Positions 1 to 11,034 of a stretch of DNA of 64,000 nt are shown one piece after another. Every line of letters starts with the position of its first letter. Position 1 is the first letter of the stretch. Under the pieces are notes generated by a model. That model did no database searches. It was given only the letters and a program-made list of their open reading frames with translations, and was not told the DNA's origin. Both the position numbers and the translations under genes were made by a program. Location of the stretch: NCBI GenBank assembly GCA_037102815.1, contig BTPP01000004.1, forward strand, positions 992,001 to 1,056,000. The letters run 5' to 3'. This stretch comes from Neurospora intermedia (taxonomy: Eukaryota; Ascomycota; Sordariomycetes; Sordariales; Sordariaceae).

Positions 1-1850
1 GCTTGAAGCTCTTGATTCAGCAGGCTATGGGCAAGATCATGAAGGCAAACCCTGCGCTCTACGTTCTTCGTGAGCGTATCCGCAAGGGTCTGCAGCTCTA
101 CGCCTCCGAGAGCAACCAGGAGTTCCTGAACTCGCAGAACTACTCGGAGCTGTTCAGCAACCAGACTCAGCTCTTTATCGATGATACTAACGTCTACCGT
201 GTTACCATCCACAAGACCTTCGAAGGTAACTTGACGACCAAGCCGATCAACGGTGCCATCTTTATCTTCAACCCGCGTACCGGTCAGTTGTTCTTGAAGA
301 TTATCCACACCAGCGTTTGGGCGGGTCAGAAGCGTTTGGGACAGTTGGCCAAGTGGAAGACTGCCGAAGAAGTCGCAGCCCTTATCAGATCGCTACCCGT
401 CGAAGAGCAGCCAAAGCAACTGATCGTCACCAGAAAGGGTCTGTTGGATCCTTTGGAAGTCAATTTGCTTGATTTCCCCAACATCTCCATCCGCGCGTCC
501 GAGTTGCAGCTTCCCTTCCAGGCCGCCATGAAGGTCGAAAAGCTGGGTGACATGATCTTGCGTGCCACCGAACCGCAGATGGTTTTGTTCAATCTCTACG
601 ACGAGTGGCTCAAGAGCATCTCTTCCTACACTGCCTTCTCCCGTCTCATTCTCATCCTGCGTGCCCTGCACGTTAACCAGGATAAGACGAAGCTCATCTT
701 GCGCCCCGACAAGACCGTCATCACGCAGGATCATCACATCTGGCCCTCGCTCTCCGATGAAGACTGGATCAAGGTTGAAACGCAGCTCCGCGATCTCATT
801 CTCAACGACTACGGCAAGAAGAACAATGTCAATGTGTCCAGTTTGACTAGCAGTGAAGTCCGTGATATCATTCTTGGTATGGAGATCTCAGCCCCCTCGC
901 TGCAGAGGCAGCAGGCGGCGGAAATTGAGAAACAGCAGCAAGAGCAGCAGCAGCTCACCGCCGTCACTACCAAGACGCAGAACGTGCACGGCGAGGAGAT
1001 CATTGTGACGACCACTTCGCAGTTCGAACAGCAGACGTTCGCCTCCAAGACCGAGTGGCGCACCAGAGCCATCGCCACCTCGAACTTACGCACCAGGGCT
1101 AACAACATGTACGTGTCGCCCGTGGATAGTGATCTGGACGACGTGACCTATGTCATGCCCAAGAACATCCTCAAGCGCTTCATCGCCATTGCCGATCTCC
1201 GTGTCCAAGTCGCCGGTTACCTCTACGGTGCCTCGCCCGCCGACAACGACCAGGTCAAGGAGATCAAGTGCATCGTCATGGTGCCTCAGATCGGTGGTCT
1301 GCGCAACGTTCAGCTGCCTCACCAGCTTCCCCAGCACGAGTACCTCAAGGACATGGAGCCACTCGGCATCATTCACACACAGTCGGGCAACGAGCTGCCG
1401 TACATGTCCGCCATGGACGTTACGGAGCACGCACGCCTGCTTGATGCCCACCCGAACTGGGACAAGCAAAACACACTCACCGTCGCCGTCTCCTTTACGC
1501 CCGGTAGCGTGTCGCTGTCGGCCTGGGCGCTCACGCCTCAGGGCTTCAAGTGGGGCGTGGAGAACAAGGACATAGCTAGCGACCAGCCGCAGGGGTTCAC
1601 AACCAGCATGGGCGAAAAGCGCCAGCTCCTCCTCAGCGAGAAGTTCCGGGGCTTTTTCCTGGTGCCGGATGGCGGCAAGTGGAACTACAGCTTCATGGGC
1701 AGCGCGTTTGGAGGCCTGGAGAAAAAGCCGGTTCATGTCAAGCTGGATACGCCGCTGCCCTTTTACAGCGACCAGCACAGACCTATTCACTTCTCGAGCT
1801 TCAACGAGTTAGAGGATATCTGGGTTGATAGGCAGGATAACTTTGCCTAA
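1..1850 (+). CDS. prp8: PRP8, C-terminal part (5' end outside window)
   Basis: Prp8 is the largest U5 snRNP protein and the scaffold of the spliceosome catalytic core. The reading frame is open from the left edge, where the first codon is TTG rather than ATG, to a TAA at 1848-1850, giving about 615 residues of a protein that is normally ~2,350-2,400 residues long. The visible part holds the RNase H-like domain (roughly residues 50-300), a Gln-rich linker ([12 protein letters not shown]) and the Jab1/MPN domain (about 370 to the end, starting near [19 protein letters not shown]). The MPN motif reads [15 protein letters not shown], lacking a full JAMM metal site, as expected for Prp8, where this domain regulates the Brr2 helicase and binds Aar2. 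No intron is needed in this part. Identification is very secure; only the N-terminal three quarters cannot be judged. Confidence 0.97.
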   Translation, partial: LKLLIQQAMGKIMKANPALYVLRERIRKGLQLYASESNQEFLNSQNYSELFSNQTQLFIDDTNVYRVTIHKTFEGNLTTKPINGAIFIFNPRTGQLFLKIIHTSVWAGQKRLGQLAKWKTAEEVAALIRSLPVEEQPKQLIVTRKGLLDPLEVNLLDFPNISIRASELQLPFQAAMKVEKLGDMILRATEPQMVLFNLYDEWLKSISSYTAFSRLILILRALHVNQDKTKLILRPDKTVITQDHHIWPSLSDEDWIKVETQLRDLILNDYGKKNNVNVSSLTSSEVRDIILGMEISAPSLQRQQAAEIEKQQQEQQQLTAVTTKTQNVHGEEIIVTTTSQFEQQTFASKTEWRTRAIATSNLRTRANNMYVSPVDSDLDDVTYVMPKNILKRFIAIADLRVQVAGYLYGASPADNDQVKEIKCIVMVPQIGGLRNVQLPHQLPQHEYLKDMEPLGIIHTQSGNELPYMSAMDVTEHARLLDAHPNWDKQNTLTVAVSFTPGSVSLSAWALTPQGFKWGVENKDIASDQPQGFTTSMGEKRQLLLSEKFRGFFLVPDGGKWNYSFMGSAFGGLEKKPVHVKLDTPLPFYSDQHRPIHFSSFNELEDIWVDRQDNFA

Positions 1851-3686
1851 AAGAGGCAGTACGGTGTGTGTATCTGTGTGTGTGTGAGAAGGCGAGCAGA
1901 AGAATGTGCTGGTTAAAGTTTATGACTAAAGAGCAGAGTGTATAACGAGAGTGTACCATTTATTTATCATCCATGTTTTCGCACGGCGTTCTGCATTTGA
2001 GGCCAGGCCGTCTCACAAATATATGTATTGGACACAAAAGCGTGTTTTACAGTCTACGACATGGATAAAGGCAGGATGTCGTCTGGTTTGGACTCGGCAG
2101 TAGTGGTTAGGTTTTATAACAATGAGCATGTATTTTCTGGTACGCGCCGTTTGTTGACTTATGGAATCTGTGGATATGTAGAGGTAGCAGTGTGACAACA
2201 GCTTCGACACGTGTGTGGGAGGTTACCCAAAACTTTTGGAACCCCCCATGTATCTGGACACGACGGGAACCCCAGGGAACGGTCAATGCAAGATAGCATC
2301 CCGTTCAGGTTTTCCCGAGCATCGGGAAGCGGAATAACCGTGCTGGAGATTCTTTCAGAGTACGTCATGTTGTCCCCCACCAGACATGCTGGAGGCTAAA
2401 CCATGTTACGCTATTCAGAGTGATGACGGTGTTGGCGAGAGATTACGCTTCATGCATCTATGCTTTAGGCGATGTGGCTTGGGTTTATTGTAAAGCTAAG
2501 CGCGGACATATCTCCGAGGCTGGCGCGATGGTGTATTCGGATGGAGGGGTAGGTAGGAGGAAGTGTCGGGTCAAGCAAGGGACGTCACCTGGTAACATGG
2601 AAGGCAGATTAGCTATGAATAGTAAAGACAACATACCCTGTCTGCTTTCCAGATGTGGGATGCCCGTGGGAAGGGGATGACATGGGAGGGTATCGCCGGG
2701 AAGGAAGGTCATACTGGGAAGCGGATAAGCCGGGGGAGCTGGTCAAAAACCCTGAGGTAGCTCTGCTTCGGGATGAGATGGGATGGGATGGATCACGGAT
2801 GGGGGTGCTGGCCTTGGACACACCTGGCCCAACTCGGAAAGTCCACAGTCCCAAATCACGGGGGCCGATCAGAATGGGCCGACGCAGAGTCCTGACTTCC
2901 ATGCATCGGTTTTTGCATTGAAAGAACGACAGACTAGCAACGGCTGCCAAGACTAGGCCTGACTATGTCTAGAAACGTCGTCCGTGATCCGAAATTGTCA
3001 CGGCACATTCCAGCCTCATTCCAGCGGTCCCACAGGAGGCTGCGGAACTGGTCTGCTGTCTTGTCATCGGTCCGCAAGATTAAGCTTGCGATCGGTCCGG
3101 ATGCCGGAGAAGAAACGGGTAACTTTCGCGCGGGAGGACCGGATAGTCCCGGATATCTCTACGTGGCACAGTTAGCCGAACGTTGCTCGCTTCCCCACGA
3201 TGTGGAAATACGTTATAACGGATGACAACCTAATCTAACCTTGGCCCACTTGGGTAGAGGTACCTCTAAGCCGCGGTTCTTGGCTCGACTGAGCCAAAGA
3301 AGTGGAGGCTGCGAAAAGGATTGTGAACTGACCACTTTAGTTTTGAAGACCCGGACATGGCCATCGCACAATGTCGGTCGTTCTCTGCACTACATACCTA
3401 CGGTACCTACCTACCTACAACCTCTTGGGCCTACACGCATTAGCAAGTTCATGTTGATGCAGGTACGAGATGTCAATGCAGAATGACATGATGTCTGCAA
3501 CCCACCCCAAGCTACCCTTCCTTCCATTGGGCCTCCAGCTTAGCAGCCTCAGCTTGTCAAGTTTTATCTGGTGACTTTCGCTTGTCATGTTTGGAAGTAT
3601 GATGGAAGCGCGAAAGAAGGCGTGGTATTGTATCGGTCCCGGGTTAGCAGCTGTGTCAATGCCGTTGTGTTGATCGTTTGAAACAC

Positions 3687-3730
3687 GGTGGTGGTAGTGG
3701 TGGTGGTGGTGTTGTTGTTGTTGCTGTTGT
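3687..3730. repeat. GTG/GTT trinucleotide microsatellite
   Basis: Runs of GTG units pass into GTT units, with one or two interruptions. It lies in non-coding DNA. Confidence 0.9.
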
Positions 3731-4248
3731 CATTTGGATGTGATCAATATAGCAACAGACGGCCATACCCTGGTGATGGGTTGAGAGTTGGATGGTCAAG
3801 TTCCAGGTGAAGACGACGCCGCGGTGACATTGTGCAAAGTCGGAGCGCTTTGGAGAGCTGGAGTCGCACTGGGAGGGGCATCATGACTGAAAATTCACCC
3901 TGTTGAGACAATGACGCAGTTTCAAGGGGAAGGAGCTGTTCGGCTGCGACTGCGGCTGCAACTTTCATCCACATCGTTCGTGTGGGAGGGGGGTTAGTAC
4001 CTCTAGTTTGGTTGGTTTGCGCCTTTGGGAAGGAAAGAACTATGGTAGGTAGCTGAGATCAAAAACAGCATCGACGACGATCTTGGGAGCCCCTCGACAC
4101 TTTCCCTGGTATTTTTGACGACACTAGGTGTCCAGTCACAGGGCACAACTGGTCAGAATCGAATGATGTGAAAATTCTTCAGTTCGTTGAGTCCCTCTTC
4201 AGTTCCACACCAAGTACCACAACACAGCTCACTGGACCGAAGCATTGC

Positions 4249-4276
4249 GTGTTGTGTTGTGTTGTGTTGTGTTGTT
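4249..4276. repeat. TGTTG pentanucleotide tandem repeat
   Basis: About five and a half uninterrupted TGTTG units in non-coding DNA, followed by a T-rich run. Confidence 0.9.
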
Positions 4277-7200
4277 TTGTTTATTTTTTCCTTGTTCACA
4301 ACTGCTTGATAATATCTCCATAACCCCAGCTCAAGGTTTGTCACTAACAGCAACATAGTCTCTACCCACCCATTCGAAACCTCTGGGCGTCAAGCTTTGT
4401 TAGCGACAGTCGCCAAGCTGGGAATAGTTCAGGTTGTATCGAAATGCCCTAGGCCCTTGTGGCTCTCACCGCCGTCACCAATCTAGTTCTACCTTTCACC
4501 TTGCTTCACCGCATCATCACTACCACTACTACCACCAATTGCACGCTACCACCGTGAAGTTGCTCGCCTGTAACAACCACAGTCAAGTGCCCAACAGTCT
4601 TTGGACACCGGAATATCAACGTCAGCGGCATCAGCCCATTGAGGGATCATCAATGTCCACGGCGATATCCTCTGACTGCCACTACACTCACTAGAACACA
4701 CTAGTAGAGCTTACCCCGGTCTGCGCTAGAAGCAGCTTTGTCTCCTTCTAGAAAACTTCCGAAATCACGCCCATCCTGCCTTTGCGCGGAGCATAATGCA
4801 GCCTTTAATTGCAAGGTTTGAATGAAACACTTTTCCTTCATGCGCAAATCTTGGCCACACTCCTTCGGTCTACATTCTACACCGTCCACTCCTTCACGGC
4901 ATCTCCCCACGGCATCTGCCCCTCACTTCAACACCATCACGACTGTCGTGCCGGGTATCGCTCTTTTCCGGCCTGCATACTGCTTGCTGCCTTGCCCTGT
5001 TCATTGCAGCTCTTCTCACTTCGGCCTTACTGTGCTTAACAGGAAGCTGACAATTGTAATGGGCTATTTTGCGGCAGCTTCCAGCCTCGATTCGTCAGCC
5101 ACATTGACACCCAACAAGCGCAATTTTGGAGTTGCCGAACGTCAACCTCTTCACCTGACCATATGGAAGACAAGCATCGCCATGGCATAATCCAAGTGGT
5201 AGCCACGAAATTCACCGTACATGAACGGCATCTCCTCGCAAGGCCTAGCCCGAGACATCACGTCAAGTTGCGCGTCTGGCGCGTCTGGAACCCATCCATA
5301 TGACCGTCATGATCGCATGCGGTGACCAGGCTCAGCAAGGTCACCGAGTGGACAGACAGAACCTAGACCAGGTCTGCCAAAATATCTTCGTCTCCCAAAT
5401 ACTCTCGCTTCAATGTCTGCCTTCAGTTTGGCGGGCTAGTGCCTCTTTCCGGGATGAAGGTGTGCCTTTTCTCCCCCATGATGCGGCTACATTTCTGGCG
5501 GCAGCTTCGTCAAACCTTTCCCACTTTCTCAGACGCCATATATCGACGGGCCGAACAGGCACAGACCGTACCTACCTTGGACTACTTGATACCCTGTCAA
5601 AACCATCCTGTTCAGTTTGAGGGCCCTGCCAGACCGCCTGCGGCAGCTCTCTGGTCTCTTTGGGATTGGGGTCACATCAGACATCTCAGATGATATGGTT
5701 CAGATTTCACGCGGGCAGGGTCACTGCATGGTATCCTCACTCTATAGCCTCTCTTTCGCCCCTGCTCGGCAATCCAGCATTCCTACCTTCATCACGGGTG
5801 GATGCTACCCCTTCTCCAAGGCGGCTTAAGCCCCGGGACCCTATCGTATGTCAGGGCATCGATCTGTTTCCGGGCACCTGTTATAGCTCCCCCCGTCTTA
5901 ATATCTTTCCCTTTTCAGAGACCATGGAATTTCCCACTCCTCAATGCCCTCTCCGCTTGCCACCCACGACACTCCACCACACCCAGAACTGGACATCCCC
6001 CCAACAGCAGCCAAGGTATGCTGTCGCTATCATGTTCCTGCTTTAGTACTTCCGAGTGACTTCTTCTGGCTCTCCTGGAAAGGCCGGGTACCTTGCTTGA
6101 CCGCACACTGTTCACTGCGGGGACTTACATCCACCTTCCTGGCTGTGTACGGAGATGGACTCGGCCAGATTGCCACCCCTCCCGGCAAGCTCCCCTCCCG
6201 CTCGCCATGTTCTGCCTGTCTCCCTCTGTTCTGCAAGTGTAAGACTCTCGTTACCGGCTTTCCTTGTGAGTCGGGTGCCGCTGCTGTCCTTGGTTGTCTG
6301 TAGAGAAGGACACTGCTACGAGCACCTCCTAATTCGCTTCCAGCCGCATGGCAGGGCTTGTTTCATCCCATACACTGTCGAGCTTGATGTTTTGACTCAG
6401 TCTTTGCGTTTTTCGAAGCTTCGTTCTCTTTGGATCGTCAAGTTCACTGAATATCTGAATCGAGTTAGAGCGCCCGGAATTTCTTGGACCTCGATAATTA
6501 GTTCTGCGGCAACCCTGTCCAGCAATCTGAGCTACGAGCTGTCATGCCCGCTCGGTGCATCACTACCTGAAGCCGGGGTTCTGTTCTATATCCGGAAGAC
6601 AGTCCATGGCATAAGATCCTCAAATTATGCCACCGTCATCGGTCGTCGAACCCGACTTGAACTCCACATTTCAAGCTACAAATACGGCTCGTACTTATCG
6701 TTGCTTGTATGCTTATTTCTTGGATTAGTAGGCGGGTGAAATCCATATATCCACTCCGTCCCCGTCCCTCCAAAGCAGCTATCACTTGCTTCTCTGCTCA
6801 GTATCAAACACCACAAGATATATCACGCTCGTTACCCGCTGCTTCTTTTCCTCTGCTCTAATTCTACTTTGGCTTTATCGTTAAGTCCACCAATAAAGAA
6901 GAAACCGTTCGTTTTGGAAGCTAGGCTGAACTGGGAGTGTCGACAAACTACACACCAAGCACCAGTATCCACAGAAAACGGTTATACCAGCCAGTTTCAG
7001 CACGCAATGAGCTTACGAAGGAGGAATCGTTAAGAGTGCCGTCATCGTCCAGCCAGCCTATCCGAGAATCAACCTACCGTCTCGTACCTCTGAAGATCAT
7101 ATACCCCCACATCACCATCGGCCGCCTTTCTACCGCCACCGACTCGTTTGCGAAAACTTCGCTTGGGTATATGTGCTCTGGGTTCATACTGACACCTGTC

Positions 7201-7337
7201 GTCTCTCAACTGAGCTCAAGTACCCCTCAAAAAATCAACTCGCAGCATCTGAGGCCCTCCTCAGATCAGATTATCCGCCACTCTCGTTTCCAAAGTAGCC
7301 CTGCGGGGCTCAATCTTTCCAAATTCTCGCAATTCAG

Positions 7338-8438
7338 AGCCCGGCGACCAGCCAGAGCGGTCCGCTCTGGCGGACCTCATGCATAGCGGTCACGCTGGCG
7401 GGCAATTACCGAGTAGGTCCGGACTACCATGTCGACTATTCGTCACAGGAGCCGCATACGGCCGAGCAGAGCCAGGCTCCGCACTCCTATGAAGCGCACC
7501 ACCACCGACCGTCTCTCCAACATGCCGGCCTGCCAAGCTTGCACGAGCCGCCCACTCACCAACCCCATCATGGCCTGTCCCAACATTATGCCCAAGCCCA
7601 TCATCCTCTTCCGATCCTCACAGATCCGGGCCACATGGGCGGACATCCTGGCGCACGACACATGGGTCATTCCGGACCACCTCACTTTGGCGGACCGGGT
7701 CCTTCGCCACACACTGTAGTTGCGCCGCTTTACCCGCCTTTGACGCATAACCACGGACATGGCGGTGGGTTAAAACGACAACGGCCTGAAGATCTCGATC
7801 TCACGATGCCTGGAATATCGGACCTTGAGCAAAATGACCTGGACTCCATGCAACATACGTCGTTGGGAGCAGCCTACGCACAAGCAGCAGCGGCCCCGCC
7901 TCAGCATCACCATCACCGCCTACCAGACACCGGCCCCCCAAACAAGCTTTTAAGACGGGAAGGGGAAGGTAGCGGCGGTGGTGGAGCTCCCAGTGTCGTT
8001 GGACAAGCAGGAATGCCACCTCCAGCCCCGAGACCAAGAGGCCCCAAGCTCAAGTTTACGCCAGAGGACGACCAGCTGCTGATCGACCTGAAGGAAAACA
8101 AGAGCTTAACCTGGAAGCAGATTGCCGACTTTTTCCCTGGGCGATCTTCAGGAACTCTTCAGGTGCGATACTGTACAAAGTTGAAGGCGAAAACAACACA
8201 ATGGACGGATGAAACGGTAAGTCTGATCAGCCATATTTCTTTCTATCAGATGAATGACTTAGCTATCCACATAACTTGCTTTCTGACTAATTCTTACATG
8301 CAGGACCAAAAGCTCAAGACGGCGCTGCAAGACTACGAAAACGAGAAGTGGAGGATTATTGCCAACAAAGTTGGGACAGGATTCACCCCAGTAGCATGTC
8401 GTGAGAGAGCGGCGGAGTTGATGGGAGAGGACTTATAG
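7338..8438 (+). CDS. Two-repeat Myb/SANT DNA-binding protein (start unresolved)
   Basis: The C-terminal half carries two SANT/Myb-like helices. The first (about 8049-8190) has FTPEDDQLLIDL and LTWKQIADFFPGRS. The second (about 8195-8430) has QWTDET, then DQKLKTALQDYENEKWRIIANKVG. An intron at 8217-8303 (GTAAGT donor, CTGAC branch-like site, ATGCAG acceptor) separates them; it is 87 nt long and open in frame. The N-terminal part is His/Pro-rich low complexity (HHRPSLQHAGLPSLHEPP). The stop is TAG at 8436-8438. The start is not resolved: no ATG lies in the main frame after the stop at 7296, while coding-like sequence (GDQPERSALADLMHSGHAGG) lies in another frame at about 7337-7414. Either a base is missing near 7415 or splicing is not understood. 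It is probably a nuclear transcription factor; its target is unknown. The coordinate 7338 is approximate. Confidence 0.72.
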   Translation, partial: SPATSQSGPLWRTSCIAVTLAGNYRVGPDYHVDYSSQEPHTAEQSQAPHSYEAHHHRPSLQHAGLPSLHEPPTHQPHHGLSQHYAQAHHPLPILTDPGHMGGHPGARHMGHSGPPHFGGPGPSPHTVVAPLYPPLTHNHGHGGGLKRQRPEDLDLTMPGISDLEQNDLDSMQHTSLGAAYAQAAAAPPQHHHHRLPDTGPPNKLLRREGEGSGGGGAPSVVGQAGMPPPAPRPRGPKLKFTPEDDQLLIDLKENKSLTWKQIADFFPGRSSGTLQVRYCTKLKAKTTQWTDETVSLISHISFYQMNDLAIHITCFLTNSYMQDQKLKTALQDYENEKWRIIANKVGTGFTPVACRERAAELMGEDL

Positions 8439-9018
8439 CAATCAATGTCCCCACCAGGAGTCTCGGCTTCTGTGTCTGGGGACACCGTCTACTCCTCACA
8501 ACTCCAGTGAGCAGCACACCGCAGTGCACGAGATCTACCACGTCAATACCCCATGCGCAACGTCAAGGACTCGGCCAATATCCGATGACAATCGATTTGA
8601 CGGGGTAAAAATTGAGTCAAACGCGGTCGAGTCGAATCAAACGAATACACCAACCGCGCGAAGCTTTCCGTTCGTGGAGAGCGAACGACCAAGTTAGGAG
8701 CCGATTTCGTGGCTACCAAAATTCAGAGACACTCAGGGATAGGAAGGTGCACAGGAGTTCTCTGTCGTCCTTACTCCCTCTCCCTATTTGTTTGCCCTTA
8801 TTACTCCATTTCTTCTCTCTCTACCTTCTTTTAATCTTTAGTTTCTTGTTGGCTTAATTCATCAGTTGTATCATCATTTGGGGAGATATCATTCTTTGAG
8901 AAGGCGGCATTACACACCTAGATACCCCATACACAACAAGTATTATATCTGACATTCACGTTTAGTAACCTTTTCTTTCCTTATTTCCTATTGCGGTGTG
9001 CTGGGTCTTGCGCTGGTG

Positions 9019-9055
9019 TTTTTTTTTTTTTTTTTGTTTTTTTTTTTTTTTTTTT
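9019..9055. repeat. T17-G-T19 homopolymer tract
   Basis: Seventeen T, one G, then nineteen T about 580 bp beyond the Myb stop codon. Such a tract is prone to length change. A role as a 3'-end signal or nucleosome-depleted site is possible but not shown. Confidence 0.95.
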
Positions 9056-10531
9056 CAGGTTTTCCATAGGAGGCGGCTTGATGAGATTGGAAAAGGATGA
9101 CCATTATACAACGATACTCAGCCACATCGCTACCATACAGGCTTTCACGACCGAAATGGATGATGACGATATACACAAGATTCAGATCGGTCTCCGACGT
9201 GCGGTCGTGGTGGAACAGGGCTTGGTGGATGGTTTATACGTCTGTTGATTCGAGAAAAGCCCACAACTCTGGCATTGATTTGGAGCCCAAGCGGAATTGG
9301 TGATCGATTCAGGCAAAAATGTCTAAGAGGCAACGGGATAGTCCCTTCGACGCCAGAGCGGAGGCAGGATTTGGAAGACAAGACTCGAAGAACAGCAATA
9401 TAAACACCTGGGCGGGTCAATAGTTGCTTGGGCGGAACATGTCAGGAACAGAACCGGCAGAAACTAGTCCGCTTGTCCCTTGGAGTTGGTTGGGTACTTC
9501 ATTTCACGCAGGAAATTTGGTTGAGTTGCGGAAGGCTTTTTTTTTTCCTTCGAGAGGGCGTGCATCATACTAACCACCATTACAAGCACACATCGTCGAA
9601 CTTCAACCTATCTTTCCTTTGTCTATCACATTCTGCGATACCCAGCACAGTGCAGCAATCAGTACAATATGTTTTCATATTTTCCCTATGTCGTTGTTTT
9701 TCAGAACACTTGCTGCTTCCCCTCACATAATTTGTATGTAAACCTTAGGTTTTTTCTTGGTCTTGGACCGTTGTGTTTAATGTTTAACTGGGCTGGTCTT
9801 TTCGATTTGTCCACCACTTAAGCGAGCTCAATGTACTCTACGGTGTGGTTGGAATGGGGAACTACCTGAGGCATGCTGCGTCTCACCGCAGATACTCCAA
9901 GTGTAACACAATGATGCATCATACAGCGGGCTGTTGAGAGTGAAGGTGAAAATGAGGAAGACGCCAAGTGGACGCTATTCTCACGGTGCGTAACTGACCG
10001 TCCGCTGGGAAGATGGGATCCCAATCAACAATTGACATTGTGCGGTTGATTTCTTGGCTGCCAAACCTGTCACTTTGCCACCTTCCTATTCGGCGACGAG
10101 GCGTCTTGAAAGGCGCTGGATAAATGACTACATAGTAGACCGCTATCTTGAACCACAAGATTGTGTTCATCTTAGCCGGTTCCAATGTCAGCCTGTCAGG
10201 TCTCTGGGCAGTGATGTCCCCTACCCAGCAAAACAGGAACGCGACTGTGAAAAAAATGGTCTGATATTTATTTCATTCTTGGAACTAAACACAGGCACCG
10301 TTACATCGCCCGTCGACGGGTGGCCCTAGTGTAGGTACGCTCGAGGTACGCTACCCTTTGAATGGCTGTCATGTGCCGTTGACGCCATTGTTGGGAGTCT
10401 AGGAGCACGGAGATTGACCATGCTCTCCCTGTCCCCAGAAGTTAAACACCGTGCCCCCCATGTCCGATGTTCCAGCATCGACCGTTGACGATGATCGGTC
10501 ATATCAACAACGGTCATACATGGTGGTTACA

Positions 10532-11034
10532 GTGGGTACCATGAATAAACGCACAACTTGAAATTTTCCCGCCAAAAAGGCTAAAAAGGTCGCCTTCGTC
10601 ACTCCTCAATTTGACCACAGCACCATATCTGAAAACAAAAGTAGGTATCTTCTCAGGTTAATATTCTGTAAACCCTTGTATGTCCATAAGGGTTTCGTGC
10701 GATCTTGGTGATCTATGGTGGTGGAAAAGTGGTATTATTCAAGGGTATCTAGCTTGGCATGTCCAGTTATAGCGGGCTTAGAGACTCATAGTGGTTAGGA
10801 AACTGGCTTCTCCTTTCAATATTAACCTTGCTATGTAGGTGCCTTGTGATTGCGCAACAGGTACTCAAGCAAAATGCAAAACAAACTCCTTATTTTGATA
10901 GCTGAGTAAAATGTTTGATACACTAAGATTCACAGGTTGATTGAACCTCGATGGTATTATTGTTCAACGACCTAATAAGTAGGTACGAGTCCTACGAGGA
11001 AATGACCAGTTGTGCGTTTATTTGTGGTACCCAC
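10532..11034. mobile_element. MITE-like non-autonomous DNA transposon, ~503 bp
   Basis: The two ends are inverted copies of each other. The left end reads GTGGGTACCATGAATAAACG followed by CACAACT. The reverse complement of the right end reads GTGGGTACCACAAATAAACG followed by CACAACT. That is 25 of 27 matches, with weaker similarity to about 35 bp. The 4-bp word TACA lies directly outside both ends (10528-10531 and 11035-11038) and looks like a target-site duplication. If the inverted repeat is taken to start with AGTGGG instead, the duplication shrinks to AC. The inside is AT-richer than the flanks and has no coding potential, so it would need a transposase from elsewhere. Family is unassigned; the Tc1/mariner TA rule does not fit neatly. 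Confidence 0.75.

Larger units (their letters stand above)
1851..7337. other. Gene-free stretch between PRP8 and Myb gene
   Basis: About 5.5 kb with no convincing coding gene. The first few hundred bases are the PRP8 3' flank. From about 4400 onward the + strand is rich in C and T, as in long fungal 5' leaders, so part may be transcribed leader of the Myb gene or a non-coding RNA. It contains a GTG/GTT microsatellite (3687-3730), a TGTTG pentamer repeat (4249-4276) and TACCTACC-type words (near 2550, 3406, 4044). An ATG at 5924 opens a short stretch (MEFPTPQCPLRLPPTT...) that ends at a GTATGC donor-like site at 6016. It could be an upstream Myb exon, but I could not connect it in frame. Confidence 0.5.

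Noticed and set aside
6155-6739. 194-codon plus-strand ORF with ATG start
   Set aside because: No domain, composition unlike the other proteins in the window, and located in CT-rich leader-like DNA where long open frames arise by chance.
10400-10520. Faint resemblance to 5S rRNA (AGAAGTTAAACACCGTG)
   Set aside because: The flanking stem and internal control regions do not fit; similarity is limited to a few bases.
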